A DNA stretch of 64,000 nt from the NCBI RefSeq assembly GCF_000150955.2, contig NC_011695.1, positions 186,001 to 250,000 on the forward strand. Reading direction: 5' to 3'. The translations under genes were made by a program, and so were the position numbers. The notes under the pieces are model-generated. The model had not been told where the DNA came from. It made no database searches and was given only the letters and a program-made list of their open reading frames with translations. The stretch comes from Phaeodactylum tricornutum CCAP 1055/1 (Eukaryota; Bacillariophyta; Bacillariophyceae; Surirellales; Neidiaceae). Below are positions 39,619 to 50,082 of the stretch, piece by piece. Numbering within the stretch: position 1 is the stretch's first letter; each line of letters starts with the position of its first letter.

Positions 39619-41991
39619 TCAGTGTGTCGGAATCAAAGCAAAAAATCGGCTGGCAATGGCTGTAAGCGGTTGACGACTCATCCAGGAGGGTTCGGATCCG
39701 ACCATCTGTCGCAATACTTCAGCGACCCCCTCGTTCTGCAAACGCAGAGCCCACTGTAGAGGAGTATAGCCGTTGGCAGCTTCAATTTTCAAGTCAGCTC
39801 CGTGTGCAGCCAAGACTCGTATCACATTTGCCGCGTTGGCACCGGCTGCAAAGTGTGCCGCCGTCCAGCCGTTGGCGTCGCGAAGATTCACGTCACAGAG
39901 TCCACCGTCGAGATTCGGGTCAGTCTCGTCGATACCCCGGCACAAAAAATCGACAATGGCAGCACTGCCGTGAAAAGCAGCGGCGTGTAGCGCGCAGGTT
40001 TCCGTGCCGTCCGTACCGACGTGAAAACCTTCTACGTCCACCACACCACGGCGTCGGACCAAATCAATGACGGTGTCGAGGTGATCGTCGCTACTGCATG
40101 CATCGATGAGAGTGGAAGCGAGTTCTTCACGGACCATGGCAACTTGTCTGTTGAATTTTTCACGTCGGCGTTCCAAAATCATAGCTACTATCCGAGACGT
40201 GGCGCCTCGGACAGCTTTTGAATACGCACCGACACAACCCGTGGGTGATTTACGGACGGGTTCTTTGCTGATAGTGGGGTTCTCGCCAGTATCCTCCATG
40301 GTATCGTTGGGGTTGGTTGCGACGACCGAATTAGTGATGCCTTCCGATGCTGGCAAGTGCTCGTATGGATTGGGAGTCTGCGGTACAACCAGTGGCTCAT
40401 CGTGCTGTTTCGAATCGTCCAAGTCACCCGTTGATGACGCCATGCGTTGATAAGCGGCTTGCATCATGTGCGAAAACGAAGGAAAGAAGTATCGGTCTTC
40501 CTGCGTAGAGAAAGGCTGCAATTCGGTCACTAGCTGATCCTCCCGCTCGTCCGAACGAGAATCCGCGGTAACAGAAGTGGCATCGCTGCTATCGAGCTTT
40601 TCTTTCTGATGTTTGCGTTTTTGTTCGTATCCTTTTTGCGCTGCGCCCATCAATGATCCGACGACACCGACTTTAAACAGGAGTTCCGTGTTGTTGGCGA
40701 GAGTAGCAAGATTATCGGGAGTCATGAGATCGCTACCGCCCATCATACTGGCGGCACCCCCTAAAAACGTAATAAAGAGTGCGGCGGATGCAATCGTCTG
40801 CGATTGTTGTTGCCGACGGCGCCGCATGGCTTGTGCATCCTCCTCCGACTCGTTGCGATCCGCGTTGCTGCTGCGTTCTGCGTCGATGGCCGTAGTTTTC
40901 GCTCGCGTACGATGAGGAAATGAAGTATGTTGGGAACGGAGGAGGAAGTGACGCAAAAAGACGAGTGAATGCGACAAGGGCATATGTGGGAGAGTGGTAT
41001 TGGAAGATAGAAATGTCTGCACGACTTGTTCGGCGGCGTCTCTGTCGACTTGCGCGAGTCGTGTAACGCACCCTACTCCAGCCAAGGGTGCGTTCCATAC
41101 CGACACGGTATCGCTATCGGCATCGTCGCAAGGATCGTCCGATGCTGTCGTCGTCTGGGAAGGATCGACGTGGTTATGATTGCGGCTTCCTCCGACGAGC
41201 AAGGCGCGTTGAAGTTGAAGTTGTAGAAAGTAGAACGTTTCAAAATTGGGGCGCCGAGCCGTTTCGGAGAAAGCGGCCAAATCGCGAGCGTCCAAAAAGG
41301 TAAAAACGTGTGTAAGAATATCGTGGTACAAAAGACCGCCATCGGCTGGAGGAGCAGTCGTTTTCGGGTACGACGGCGTGGTTGTTGCTTGATCGTGCTC
41401 GGTCTCTGACTCGATACTCATCCCGGCCGCAACAGTGTCGAGTAGGATTTCCTCGTCGACCATTTCGCCAAGTTTTGTCTCCGTCGCAATAGCGGCACCG
41501 GACGAGTGGACTCCGGCGGGTGAGGTTTCCGCCGTTGGTAATTCATCGTTACGATCTAAAGTGTCGTACGCATCACGTAGCGACCACAGATCCGCAAAGG
41601 AAGCCGCATGTGAGAGAGCGTTACTCGCGTCACTGTCACTACTAATGCTTCCGCTGCTAGCGTTGTGGCCGCTGGTGGATCGGATGGACCAGTAGGCCGA
41701 CGACACTCGTCGCATGCCCAAGGACACGGCGGGATGGAGTTGGGGAGGCAGGGACTCCAATAAAGCCACGTCGTTGGGTGGAATGTTGGGATCGTGTTGT
41801 ACGCGCACACGAGGAGTGGCGGGGGTACTGGTATTCGGAGTGAGGCCGTGCTTCCGTGCAATCCTCGTCACGGCGGCGTCTTCCTCGCAGAAGGAGCGAC
41901 CATCACCACGGCGGGTATCGTCGTCCCACAACATGCCCACGACGTTGTGGCTGTCGCTGTCGTGGACACTCTCGTGTTGCGCAGTGTTCAT
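39619..41991 (-). CDS. F-box protein with ankyrin repeats and hydrophobic segments
   Basis: 790 residues, no intron. Order: a Ser/Asp-rich N-terminus; an F-box-like stretch near 220-255 (LLYHDILTHVFTFLDARDLA then AFSETARR); a middle part with two hydrophobic segments (ASAALFITFLGGAASMMGG and ELLFKVGVVGSLMGA), which might insert in a membrane; a variable linker; and at the C-terminus a helical block (MILERRREKFNRQVAMVREE) leading to ankyrin repeats (ETCALHAAAFHGSAAIVDFL, NGWTAAHFAAGANAANVIRV and NGYTPLQWALRLQNEGVAEV). F-box proteins bring substrates to SCF ubiquitin ligases, and the ankyrins would bind the substrate; this role is inferred. Confidence 0.75.
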   Translation of the reverse strand: MNTAQHESVHDSDSHNVVGMLWDDDTRRGDGRSFCEEDAAVTRIARKHGLTPNTSTPATPRVRVQHDPNIPPNDVALLESLPPQLHPAVSLGMRRVSSAYWSIRSTSGHNASSGSISSDSDASNALSHAASFADLWSLRDAYDTLDRNDELPTAETSPAGVHSSGAAIATETKLGEMVDEEILLDTVAAGMSIESETEHDQATTTPSYPKTTAPPADGGLLYHDILTHVFTFLDARDLAAFSETARRPNFETFYFLQLQLQRALLVGGSRNHNHVDPSQTTTASDDPCDDADSDTVSVWNAPLAGVGCVTRLAQVDRDAAEQVVQTFLSSNTTLPHMPLSHSLVFLRHFLLRSQHTSFPHRTRAKTTAIDAERSSNADRNESEEDAQAMRRRRQQQSQTIASAALFITFLGGAASMMGGSDLMTPDNLATLANNTELLFKVGVVGSLMGAAQKGYEQKRKHQKEKLDSSDATSVTADSRSDEREDQLVTELQPFSTQEDRYFFPSFSHMMQAAYQRMASSTGDLDDSKQHDEPLVVPQTPNPYEHLPASEGITNSVVATNPNDTMEDTGENPTISKEPVRKSPTGCVGAYSKAVRGATSRIVAMILERRREKFNRQVAMVREELASTLIDACSSDDHLDTVIDLVRRRGVVDVEGFHVGTDGTETCALHAAAFHGSAAIVDFLCRGIDETDPNLDGGLCDVNLRDANGWTAAHFAAGANAANVIRVLAAHGADLKIEAANGYTPLQWALRLQNEGVAEVLRQMVGSEPSWMSRQPLTAIASRFFALIPTH

Positions 41992-43132
41992 GTTCGCGAC
42001 GTATTGACAGTGAGCACAGTAGGTGTTCCTGTTGGGAAAGATGATAATACTCCTCGGGAAAGACGTCTGGGCGAGTGGATTGTGAGCAAGGTGACGTTGA
42101 GGTTCGAAGTACGTGTCACTGACTGTGAACGCCCGTAATATCCTTTGTTGCTTTCTCGCGCTGAAACTACTACTGATACTCCGGCGCTCTTCTTTCGTGG
42201 TCTCTAGAGGATTCTAACACGGATACGGGATTTGCAAATTGACGGACTGTGAGAGTCTTGGGTTGTGTGTGCAACGTAAGTGTGTCAACAGAGGAGGGAG
42301 GGAGGTACCGTCAGTGGTTCGCGAACCAGAAGAATGCATTCGATTTCCTGTGCGAGGGGGTGTGTCTGTGTGTGCACGTGTGTGTTTAGTTTGTTTGTTT
42401 GTTTGATTTGTGTTTGTGCGTGGTGGTGCCTACCTATCATCTACCTATCCTGTATAGGGTGGGGACCGAACCGGTGAAACTGACGTGAGACTGCAGTATA
42501 CCGTGTGTCGCACAAAGGTTCTCTGAAACTACCTAGCTAGATCACTCTGTAGAGCAGCTGCAACGTTGCCGTACCTCATCGCTTTTACCTATATTTTGGT
42601 ATCAATAATGATTTCTAAATGTTAACATTATAAAACGCTGAGTAGTCTTTTCTAGACGTCGTACGCATTCTTTGTTTTTTCTACGGTGTTTGTGGTGTTG
42701 GCACACGCGACCAATCACGATTGCGCCGAGAGGCGTCACGACCCCACCGACGGATTTCGTAGTTTCCTGCTTCGATGGGCTTCCCAGTCTTTTTTTTTTA
42801 CCCGACCAACAGACAGACACGGCGCTCGGCTCGGATCCCTGCCGACGAGCAACGATCTATCCATCCATCCTTGTCTGACAGGGAAAGCAGTCCCACGTGT
42901 GATCGTCGTCGTCGCACAGCACTACTACTTTTACTACTATTGAATAGCCTGGTTCGACTTGATTGGGAGGGAAAAAGCCATTCCTCGGAACGCATGCTCT
43001 TCCCCTCCTCGTGTGGTTGGTATATTGCTCACAGAAAACAAGAGTGACAGTGAGCGTGTGAGAGCATTCCATTGCGTAGAAAAGTTTCTAGCCAGAGTCT
43101 TCTAGAGATCCGGATCGGACCTGGACCTTGTC
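41992..43132. other. Divergent intergenic region with motif copies and simple repeats
   Basis: About 1.1 kb before PA200. TGACAGTGA occurs at 42005-42013 and again at 43045-43053, 80 bp before the PA200 start; TGACTGTGA lies at 42120-42128 and a GGACTGTGAG variant near 42244. A TG/TTTG microsatellite sits at 42358-42424. Frames here are short shadows. Confidence 0.5.
42358..42424 (+). repeat. TG and TTTG simple repeat
   Basis: A run of TG dinucleotides, broken by CACG, passes into repeated TTTG units. It lies between divergent genes and is not translated in any convincing frame. Confidence 0.7.
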
Positions 43133-46100
43133 ATGTCCTTGTGGGACGAAACCAACGGTACCGTCTCCCCGGATCGTCCCGGAACGACGACAACGCCCCC
43201 GCACGCGTTTCATCAGAATCTACCGCCGCACCACATTGATCACGATGGGATTCCGTACGTAACCAAGTTCGCCGCCCGCAAAGCGCAAGCTGTCGTCGAT
43301 CTCGTCTTTTCCATCCAACTGCATCCCACACTGTTGAGCGGCGTCGATACAGACAATGCCGAGAGCAAAACGGAAGACGACGAGCCCATGGAGGATCCAC
43401 TTGAGCAAGACGAAGCGGAACTCGCGTCTGCTAACGAACGCTCCGGTTTTGAAACCACTCTTGCATCGTCGTCGACGCAACCTCGCGACACCTTGGTGAC
43501 GTTTCTCAAGAAGCTTTCGCGATTGCAAGCGCAGCTGTCCACTTTGGAACACTTGAAGTACGGCGGAATTGCCCAGCGTACATGGTGCGACATGGTTCTC
43601 CACCTGCTACGACTCGTCACCGCGACTCTTTCCTACGATGAGACACGTACCACTACCAACGACACCATTCCTTCCTCGACGAACGTCTACCGCCGTGGTC
43701 CGCCGACACTGCATTGGGAAAACGTGGGCTACGTCTACACCGTCGGTAGCGTTGCCGAAAAGCCCGCCTTGAGTCCTACCGCGCAAGCCTTGGAAGACGA
43801 ACTGGTTCGGGAATTCGCCTTGCCCAGTCCGGCTCGCGAGCTTTTGTGGTCCGTGTTGGTGCATATCTTGTCCAACAAGGGTCCCCTGCGTAGTGTCTCG
43901 AACGCTTCCGTTTATGTCGAACCCGAATCCAACGGGACAGTTCGAAACGAGGACAGCAATTCCAGCAAGACGAAGCAATCGAGATCGTTGCTCATCCTAC
44001 ATTGGCAAGTCTTGTTGAAAACTTTGCTACGGACAGCCCCCTACTTGGACGAACACAAGTCTAGTGATGTACAACTCGACAGTTCATCCCGTCACAATAC
44101 TATTGTCAAGCGTACCGTACAGACCATCCGGGATGCCCGTCATTTCTTCGATCAAGGCATTCGCCCGGATGCCAACACCGCGGCCACTACCGAGCTGGAC
44201 GTCACGGCGCACGCCGTATGGAACATGGTGCGCACCGACGTCCTCTTTCATTCCCACACGCACGCCTGCTACCGCGGTACCATTCTACTCTACCTATTCT
44301 TGCCCAGTCGCTGCTCACCCGAATTTTACATCCAAATCTTGCCATCTTGGATGGAAGCCTGGTCTAACATTGACCGCTGTCCGGAGTTTGACTTTCTCTG
44401 GCTCGCCCTCTTTTGCCGCGCGCGCAAACACGTATCCCCCGATCAGTACGATTGGACTGCGCTACGATCCCGTGTGTTAACGCACGCTTCGTACTGGTTA
44501 CAGTTGCCCGTCGGGGGTGTCGGGGATAACAACAGCAAAAGTTTTCCGCGCGCCCCCAATCCACGCAGCCGATCCTGTCCGCCCCGACTCAAAGTATTTG
44601 CTGGAGTCAGTTCCAGTTACGAAGAAGGCATCGATTTCGTGGCCAAAATCGCCAAGTTGCTCGTCGCGAGTCTCGGTAGGGGTGACGTCGCGACGACACA
44701 TTGGGACAGCGGCAACGGTCCGGGTACCTCCATGGGAACCAACGATATGCTGCGATTCTTGTCGTTCGTGACGCCCTATTTCAATCCGAGTAATCTCGGT
44801 TCGTGGACGTTCACCCTTGGTGCCTTTTTGCATTACTTTGCGTACGAATTGTGTTGTCGGGTCGGTGCCCAGGCTGGTACAGACGTACTGCTGCGGGATC
44901 ACCCGGCGCTTGCCTCGGCCCTGACCCGCGCCAAACCGGGGGCCAACGCCGGGCCTATTCCGCCGCACGAACTTGTCGCAATTCTACACGCATCCATGCC
45001 ACTTTGTCAACAAGCGCTGTACAGTAAAAACGGTCACGTCGGGCGGGCTGGGGAAGCTGCCATGCTGTATTTGGTGCAGATTGATCCCGTGCATACTACA
45101 CCAGCGTTGATGGATTTTGCCGCACGGGCCTTGGATATTGCTGCCGTCAACTTGGCGCACCAGGCCCCTTCGGCCCTGTCTGCCTTGACGAGATTGTTGC
45201 AACCGTCGTTACGGGCTGACCCGACAATTTTGTTGTCGCGGTTGCCGACACTGCTGAGCCTCACTTTGGCTGGAATTGATAGCAACGATCAAAACAAAAC
45301 CATTCGTACCCTCATTCTGTACCGTGCGCTGGCATCCTGGGTGCCGGTGGGAGGGAAACCAGAGTCTTGGCCAAAAATTTGCGCAGCGAGCGAGCCATTG
45401 GTAGACGATGGGACAGTGAAGATTGGGCATAAGCTAATGGAAGCTTTGGCAGCCCGACGGCAGTCTCCCGAGTATGAACGAGCAATAGCCGGACTTTCCG
45501 ATCTTTCGTTGCTGAAGCAAGGCATCTCGACGACACCGATAAGATCACCGGAGATGGAACAACTGTTGTTGGAGGAAGCTACGTCAGCCATGAGCGATTG
45601 GGTGTTGGAATTTTTGGATCGCGTTTATGGCTTGCTGCGTGCATCAGGAGAACGAGAAAAGGCTGGCAAGACTGCATCCGGAGTGGCCTCCCGACACTCG
45701 TCGGCCGACGTGCTCCAGGCCCGAAATTTCTCGCGAGTCCTCAAAGAGACCTTGGTCCAAGTCTTTGCCTCCATGGACGACGTCACTCATGCTTTGGCCG
45801 TTCGTAGTGTGACGCGCTTTTTGGAAGAAGAAACCTTAGCGTCGGCTGCCAAGGATGCGTCTTTGCTGTGTCAGGCCGTAGCAGCAGCCAGAACCAACAA
45901 GAAGGGCGATTACGTTAGTCCTGGCTTGGATGCTTTAATGATAGTCTTAACGGACGACCTTAAGCACCACTCGACCCAGACGTTGGTGTACCGCTTGCGT
46001 TGCTTGGCTGGTGCTGTGCGCCTGGCTGCTGGTGCTGTGGTAAAACACCGAGATGCAATCACGAATGTGTTGGATTTCTGTTTGTCCTCGGACAATCGGC

Positions 46101-49100
46101 ACCTGTTCAAAACTGGTTGTAAATTGCTTCGGCATACCTTGACAACATTGAGCGAATCCTACGCAATTGCGAGCGATATGCGTCCCAGAGCTTTTTATCA
46201 CGTGGAATCTTACGTTCCAGCATTGGGACGGTCTGCGGAGTTACAGGGCGACGGTATTCTGTGGCACGTTCCTGACAAAGAATGTATTGAAATGGCATGG
46301 ATGCTTTTAAACAAGCACATGGTTCAGCGCCTTGATATACTCTATGGATCAGAGACGGAGGGCCGAAGCAATCTGTTGAATTCTTCCGACACTCAAGACT
46401 TGCGCCGTTGCTTGCGCATTGTTCGCTATTGCATTCGAGGTGGCAGTAGTTTGCTGCTTGATCGTTTGGACGAAGGGGCGCTGGAACAGAAAGATTCTGT
46501 GCCATACGAAATGTCGATTTATCGACTTCTTGAAGGTGTGAAAAGTGAAACCAAGGATTCTCTTTTGACAATTCGTGGACGGCTATGTTGCTTTTTGACT
46601 ATCCTGTCTTCTGTAATTGCATCCGAAACACTGCATCCGGACGCAGTCAATGACCTAAACGACGAGGAGACTTATCGTAGAACGCTCCCTACGATAAGCG
46701 CGGACCCCAAAATTTGTAAGGAAACTGGAGATATCTCGCTTTTGCTCCTCACTAGAAGAGGCGCTGCCTTTCGATCGCAGGAAGCGCGAACGATCTGGAA
46801 AGCCCAAAAGCAGCTCGGTACCGATTTCGGTCTTTCCGCCCTAGTGGATCACGTTGGGGAAGGTCTCCAGTGCGCTGACATGTTCTCAAGCAGCACGTCG
46901 GTTCAGTACAAGGATGGTGAAGATGCCGGAAAAACTGTACCACGTCGCCTCTTAGTCACCCGTGTACAGCTCTTTCATGACTCCTTACAACGCAATGCCA
47001 GCTTCGAGGTACCTCGTAGTCTTAGACGGCTTGAGTGCGACCTAAACAGTCCCAAGACTACTTTGTTCAGCGTCAAAACAAGTCTCATGGACATGGCTGA
47101 GTACCTAGAATCGCTTCTCGTCTCCAAGACGACTCGCCCTTTAGATGCTTACGAGGGTATTGTCGATGGACTCTTTGCCTTGTGTTGCCATGCAAACGCT
47201 CGAGTACGTGCTTCTGCCATCAGCGTCATTGACTACGCGATGACGCGCTTCGGATGGCTTGTCGCGTCACGCATTCCACGGCTCCTTTCCGCGATTTCTT
47301 TGAAGGACGAAACAATGAACGGAACATTTGGTATCCCATCATGTGCGGCACTCCTCTCTAACGTCAACTTCCAAGGGAAGCGAAAGCGACTCGCAGATTC
47401 AATAAAAGGAGTGTGTTCCATTTTGTCTCAGCAGCGAGCCATGAAGTTTGCGCTCGGAACTCAGAAGATGAGATTCCAGTTCGCTCAAGCTGTTCTCGGA
47501 ACCGATAGTCTCGTAGCAGCCATGCCAACCGAAGAGATGCAGAAGGTTGTTCTTTATCTTCAGTCGGTATTCTCTCCCTTCCGATCCCGGTTTTATTGGC
47601 TTCCGCATATGTCACCGGTAGATCAGGAGTACCATCAAGCAACTCTTCGCTATGTCCTGGAAATTCTTCGTGAAAACGCAACGGAAAAGGAAGACTCAAA
47701 AGATGAAGATAGCTCTACAGAGAGAGGAGCCGTCCACTGGAGGAAACTCTTGATGGCATGTTGGTTTTTGGAGGCTTTTGTGGATATTGATGACATGAGG
47801 GTTGAAGATTTGTCTTCACAGATATGGAATGCTTGTTTTCGAATCTTGGAGAGCGAGGCAGGACAACCGTTGCAACGTGTCGCACTCGGACTGTTTGGAA
47901 AACTTGTCACTTTTGCGAAATGCGAAGGCAACACGTCCGTCCTACAAGAGAAAATGAAGAACAAGCGTTTCTGCATCGTTTTTGGTAACGCACTGGTTTT
48001 TGACCACAAAGAGGATACCAGTGTTGGCGGAGGACACGATGCACAGTGGTCGGCAGGAGTCGAAGACATCATTCGCGATTCTGCCCGCCACGTTGCCCCT
48101 CGCACGCTTTTTCCGTTTCAAAGAACGAGCCAAAGCATGGGCGCCTTCAAAGTATCGCACAGCCAGGTGGTCGAGCTTGTCTTGTCCTGCCTTCCCAGAG
48201 CGGAAGCCGAAGCAGCATCGCGTCACCTTCTCTCGTTTTCCCAAGACATCGCATCAGCCCTTCCCAGTGAAGATCAGCGAAATCAGCAGATAACCTCGGC
48301 AGAGATCTTTTCGGGCGTATGCGGTTGGTTTTTGCGAGCTTGCCGAGGCGAGCCTTCAAGTTTGTGGGAGAGTCTTTTTTTGCCACATTTGGAAGACGTC
48401 ATGGCAAAAATTCCTTTTTCTCTTTCTGGGGCTTATTTCGATGCAATTCGCTATGCTCTGCAATTTTGCTCACCTTCTTCGTTCTACCCTTTTACCTCTT
48501 GGTTGGTAGAAAGGGTCGGAAGTACGCTATGGCAGCCTTCGTCCGACGACGAAGGTTACACTGAAATGGCGAGTGCTGAAGCAGGACCCGCCGTCCCGGG
48601 CAATGGGACTGAAGGATTTACGGCCCAGTCAAAGTGGCTCTATCTCTTTTCAGCTGTGCTGATTGAGATGGACGAGACAATAAGCCACGAGCTTCCCTCA
48701 GGAGTAGGTACCATGTTGTACACTCCAAGTTTGATCGAAAAGTCTTCTTTATTGTTGGCTCCTGACGTGACGAGGGTGGATCTAGACGATTCTTGGCAGC
48801 TTGTTACGAGTGTTCTTCTTCAGCGGTTGACTGATGCCCTGGGCCATCCATTCGATAGCTGCCGAGATCATATCGCACGTTGTTTGTTCAGAATATGCTA
48901 TTGCCACCGGAAAAGAGCACGCGTCAGCGCATCAAGAGGCCCGAGTCGAAACAACAGCGCAATGCAGCTCAATCTTATAGCCGAGTCTACATCCGATCCG
49001 GGTAGCATGATCGTTGCCAAGCTTGAGAGTCTAGGAAGAGGTCAGGAATGGAAGTTTGTCGATCGATACAATGCATTGAGTACCACTAGGCGCTTCATTT

Positions 49101-49990
49101 CCTACTGCGTTCACTTGGGAGAAGCCAAGTTTGAGTACTCCGACTACGTGATTCCTTTGCTTCCTGTTGCTTTTGAAGCTCTAAAGTCTACCGTCGAAGT
49201 CGAGATTAATGGCAATGATGCAAGCAGCCCAGAAGAAAATACAGCAAAAAGAGCACTTGAAGCTGAAGTGACGAAAGCTTTTCGATACAGCATCGCTGAA
49301 ATGAGCATCACTGCTGTGATCTCTTATGGTAGCCAGAACGATATACAACGTGTGCTGAAAATTGTTGAGAATGCTTCAAGTCATGCTACCTGGCAAGTGC
49401 GGCATGCTAGTGCCAACTTTCTGCGATGCTTTCAGGGGTCCCACAAGTTCTTGTTTTCGTCCGAAAACAGCTTACAGGCTATGTCTATTGTAGCCGCACT
49501 GCTAGCCGATGACCGTCGCGAAGTATCAGCTGCTGCCATTGCAGCCTTGACAGGTATTTTGTCTGCCTTGCCGGACGATGAAATTAACGCGATGGTGAAT
49601 AAGTATGCCAAACTAGCAACAAAATCCAAAATGAAGCGAACGAAAAAAGATACGAACAATATGGAAGAGGACGACGAGTCCGATCTTTGTTGGGCGAAAG
49701 AGCAGAAACGTATTCGGAACCAGCAATCGTCTGTCTTTTTCCTGTGTGCTGCTGTCAATTCTCAACCATATGAGACACCCTCGTATGTGCCGGTCGCATT
49801 GGCGGCCATCTCGAAGCATTCGTTTGAGCGCAATGCTCCGCTTGGAGTGCGCGACGCCGTCAAGCGGTGTTGTGCAGATTACAAAAAGACGCACATGTCG
49901 GACAATTGGGAACTTCATCGCAAAGTATTCACTCAAGAGCAGCTGGAATCGTTAGAAGACGTCGTCAGCTCACCACATTACTATGCGTGA
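43133..49990 (+). CDS. PSME4: Proteasome activator PA200/Blm10 (PSME4 family)
   Basis: A single 2285-residue frame, no intron: the largest gene here. It is a long alpha-helical HEAT-like solenoid. Family landmarks include the N-terminal block HHIDHDGIPYVTKFAARKAQ, mid-protein ALTRLLQPSLRADPTILLSR and RIVRYCIRGGSSLLLD, and late repeats such as ATWQVRHASANFLRCFQGSH. It ends in HYYA, matching the C-terminal Tyr-Tyr-Ala by which Blm10 and PA200 dock into the alpha-ring pockets of the 20S proteasome. Length is near that of yeast Blm10 (about 2140) and human PA200 (1843). It opens the gate for peptide or acetyl-histone turnover without ATP, mainly in the nucleus. Start chosen at the first ATG of the open frame. 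It meets the RUS gene tail to tail, 92 bp apart. Confidence 0.93.
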   Translation: MSLWDETNGTVSPDRPGTTTTPPHAFHQNLPPHHIDHDGIPYVTKFAARKAQAVVDLVFSIQLHPTLLSGVDTDNAESKTEDDEPMEDPLEQDEAELASANERSGFETTLASSSTQPRDTLVTFLKKLSRLQAQLSTLEHLKYGGIAQRTWCDMVLHLLRLVTATLSYDETRTTTNDTIPSSTNVYRRGPPTLHWENVGYVYTVGSVAEKPALSPTAQALEDELVREFALPSPARELLWSVLVHILSNKGPLRSVSNASVYVEPESNGTVRNEDSNSSKTKQSRSLLILHWQVLLKTLLRTAPYLDEHKSSDVQLDSSSRHNTIVKRTVQTIRDARHFFDQGIRPDANTAATTELDVTAHAVWNMVRTDVLFHSHTHACYRGTILLYLFLPSRCSPEFYIQILPSWMEAWSNIDRCPEFDFLWLALFCRARKHVSPDQYDWTALRSRVLTHASYWLQLPVGGVGDNNSKSFPRAPNPRSRSCPPRLKVFAGVSSSYEEGIDFVAKIAKLLVASLGRGDVATTHWDSGNGPGTSMGTNDMLRFLSFVTPYFNPSNLGSWTFTLGAFLHYFAYELCCRVGAQAGTDVLLRDHPALASALTRAKPGANAGPIPPHELVAILHASMPLCQQALYSKNGHVGRAGEAAMLYLVQIDPVHTTPALMDFAARALDIAAVNLAHQAPSALSALTRLLQPSLRADPTILLSRLPTLLSLTLAGIDSNDQNKTIRTLILYRALASWVPVGGKPESWPKICAASEPLVDDGTVKIGHKLMEALAARRQSPEYERAIAGLSDLSLLKQGISTTPIRSPEMEQLLLEEATSAMSDWVLEFLDRVYGLLRASGEREKAGKTASGVASRHSSADVLQARNFSRVLKETLVQVFASMDDVTHALAVRSVTRFLEEETLASAAKDASLLCQAVAAARTNKKGDYVSPGLDALMIVLTDDLKHHSTQTLVYRLRCLAGAVRLAAGAVVKHRDAITNVLDFCLSSDNRHLFKTGCKLLRHTLTTLSESYAIASDMRPRAFYHVESYVPALGRSAELQGDGILWHVPDKECIEMAWMLLNKHMVQRLDILYGSETEGRSNLLNSSDTQDLRRCLRIVRYCIRGGSSLLLDRLDEGALEQKDSVPYEMSIYRLLEGVKSETKDSLLTIRGRLCCFLTILSSVIASETLHPDAVNDLNDEETYRRTLPTISADPKICKETGDISLLLLTRRGAAFRSQEARTIWKAQKQLGTDFGLSALVDHVGEGLQCADMFSSSTSVQYKDGEDAGKTVPRRLLVTRVQLFHDSLQRNASFEVPRSLRRLECDLNSPKTTLFSVKTSLMDMAEYLESLLVSKTTRPLDAYEGIVDGLFALCCHANARVRASAISVIDYAMTRFGWLVASRIPRLLSAISLKDETMNGTFGIPSCAALLSNVNFQGKRKRLADSIKGVCSILSQQRAMKFALGTQKMRFQFAQAVLGTDSLVAAMPTEEMQKVVLYLQSVFSPFRSRFYWLPHMSPVDQEYHQATLRYVLEILRENATEKEDSKDEDSSTERGAVHWRKLLMACWFLEAFVDIDDMRVEDLSSQIWNACFRILESEAGQPLQRVALGLFGKLVTFAKCEGNTSVLQEKMKNKRFCIVFGNALVFDHKEDTSVGGGHDAQWSAGVEDIIRDSARHVAPRTLFPFQRTSQSMGAFKVSHSQVVELVLSCLPRAEAEAASRHLLSFSQDIASALPSEDQRNQQITSAEIFSGVCGWFLRACRGEPSSLWESLFLPHLEDVMAKIPFSLSGAYFDAIRYALQFCSPSSFYPFTSWLVERVGSTLWQPSSDDEGYTEMASAEAGPAVPGNGTEGFTAQSKWLYLFSAVLIEMDETISHELPSGVGTMLYTPSLIEKSSLLLAPDVTRVDLDDSWQLVTSVLLQRLTDALGHPFDSCRDHIARCLFRICYCHRKRARVSASRGPSRNNSAMQLNLIAESTSDPGSMIVAKLESLGRGQEWKFVDRYNALSTTRRFISYCVHLGEAKFEYSDYVIPLLPVAFEALKSTVEVEINGNDASSPEENTAKRALEAEVTKAFRYSIAEMSITAVISYGSQNDIQRVLKIVENASSHATWQVRHASANFLRCFQGSHKFLFSSENSLQAMSIVAALLADDRREVSAAAIAALTGILSALPDDEINAMVNKYAKLATKSKMKRTKKDTNNMEEDDESDLCWAKEQKRIRNQQSSVFFLCAAVNSQPYETPSYVPVALAAISKHSFERNAPLGVRDAVKRCCADYKKTHMSDNWELHRKVFTQEQLESLEDVVSSPHYYA

Positions 49991-50082
49991 AATTAAAACT
50001 ACATCAAAAGCTTCATTCGTCATTCAAATAACCGTGCACGTAACATTAAGCATAGAAGATCCATCTATTCATAAGCGCCCGT

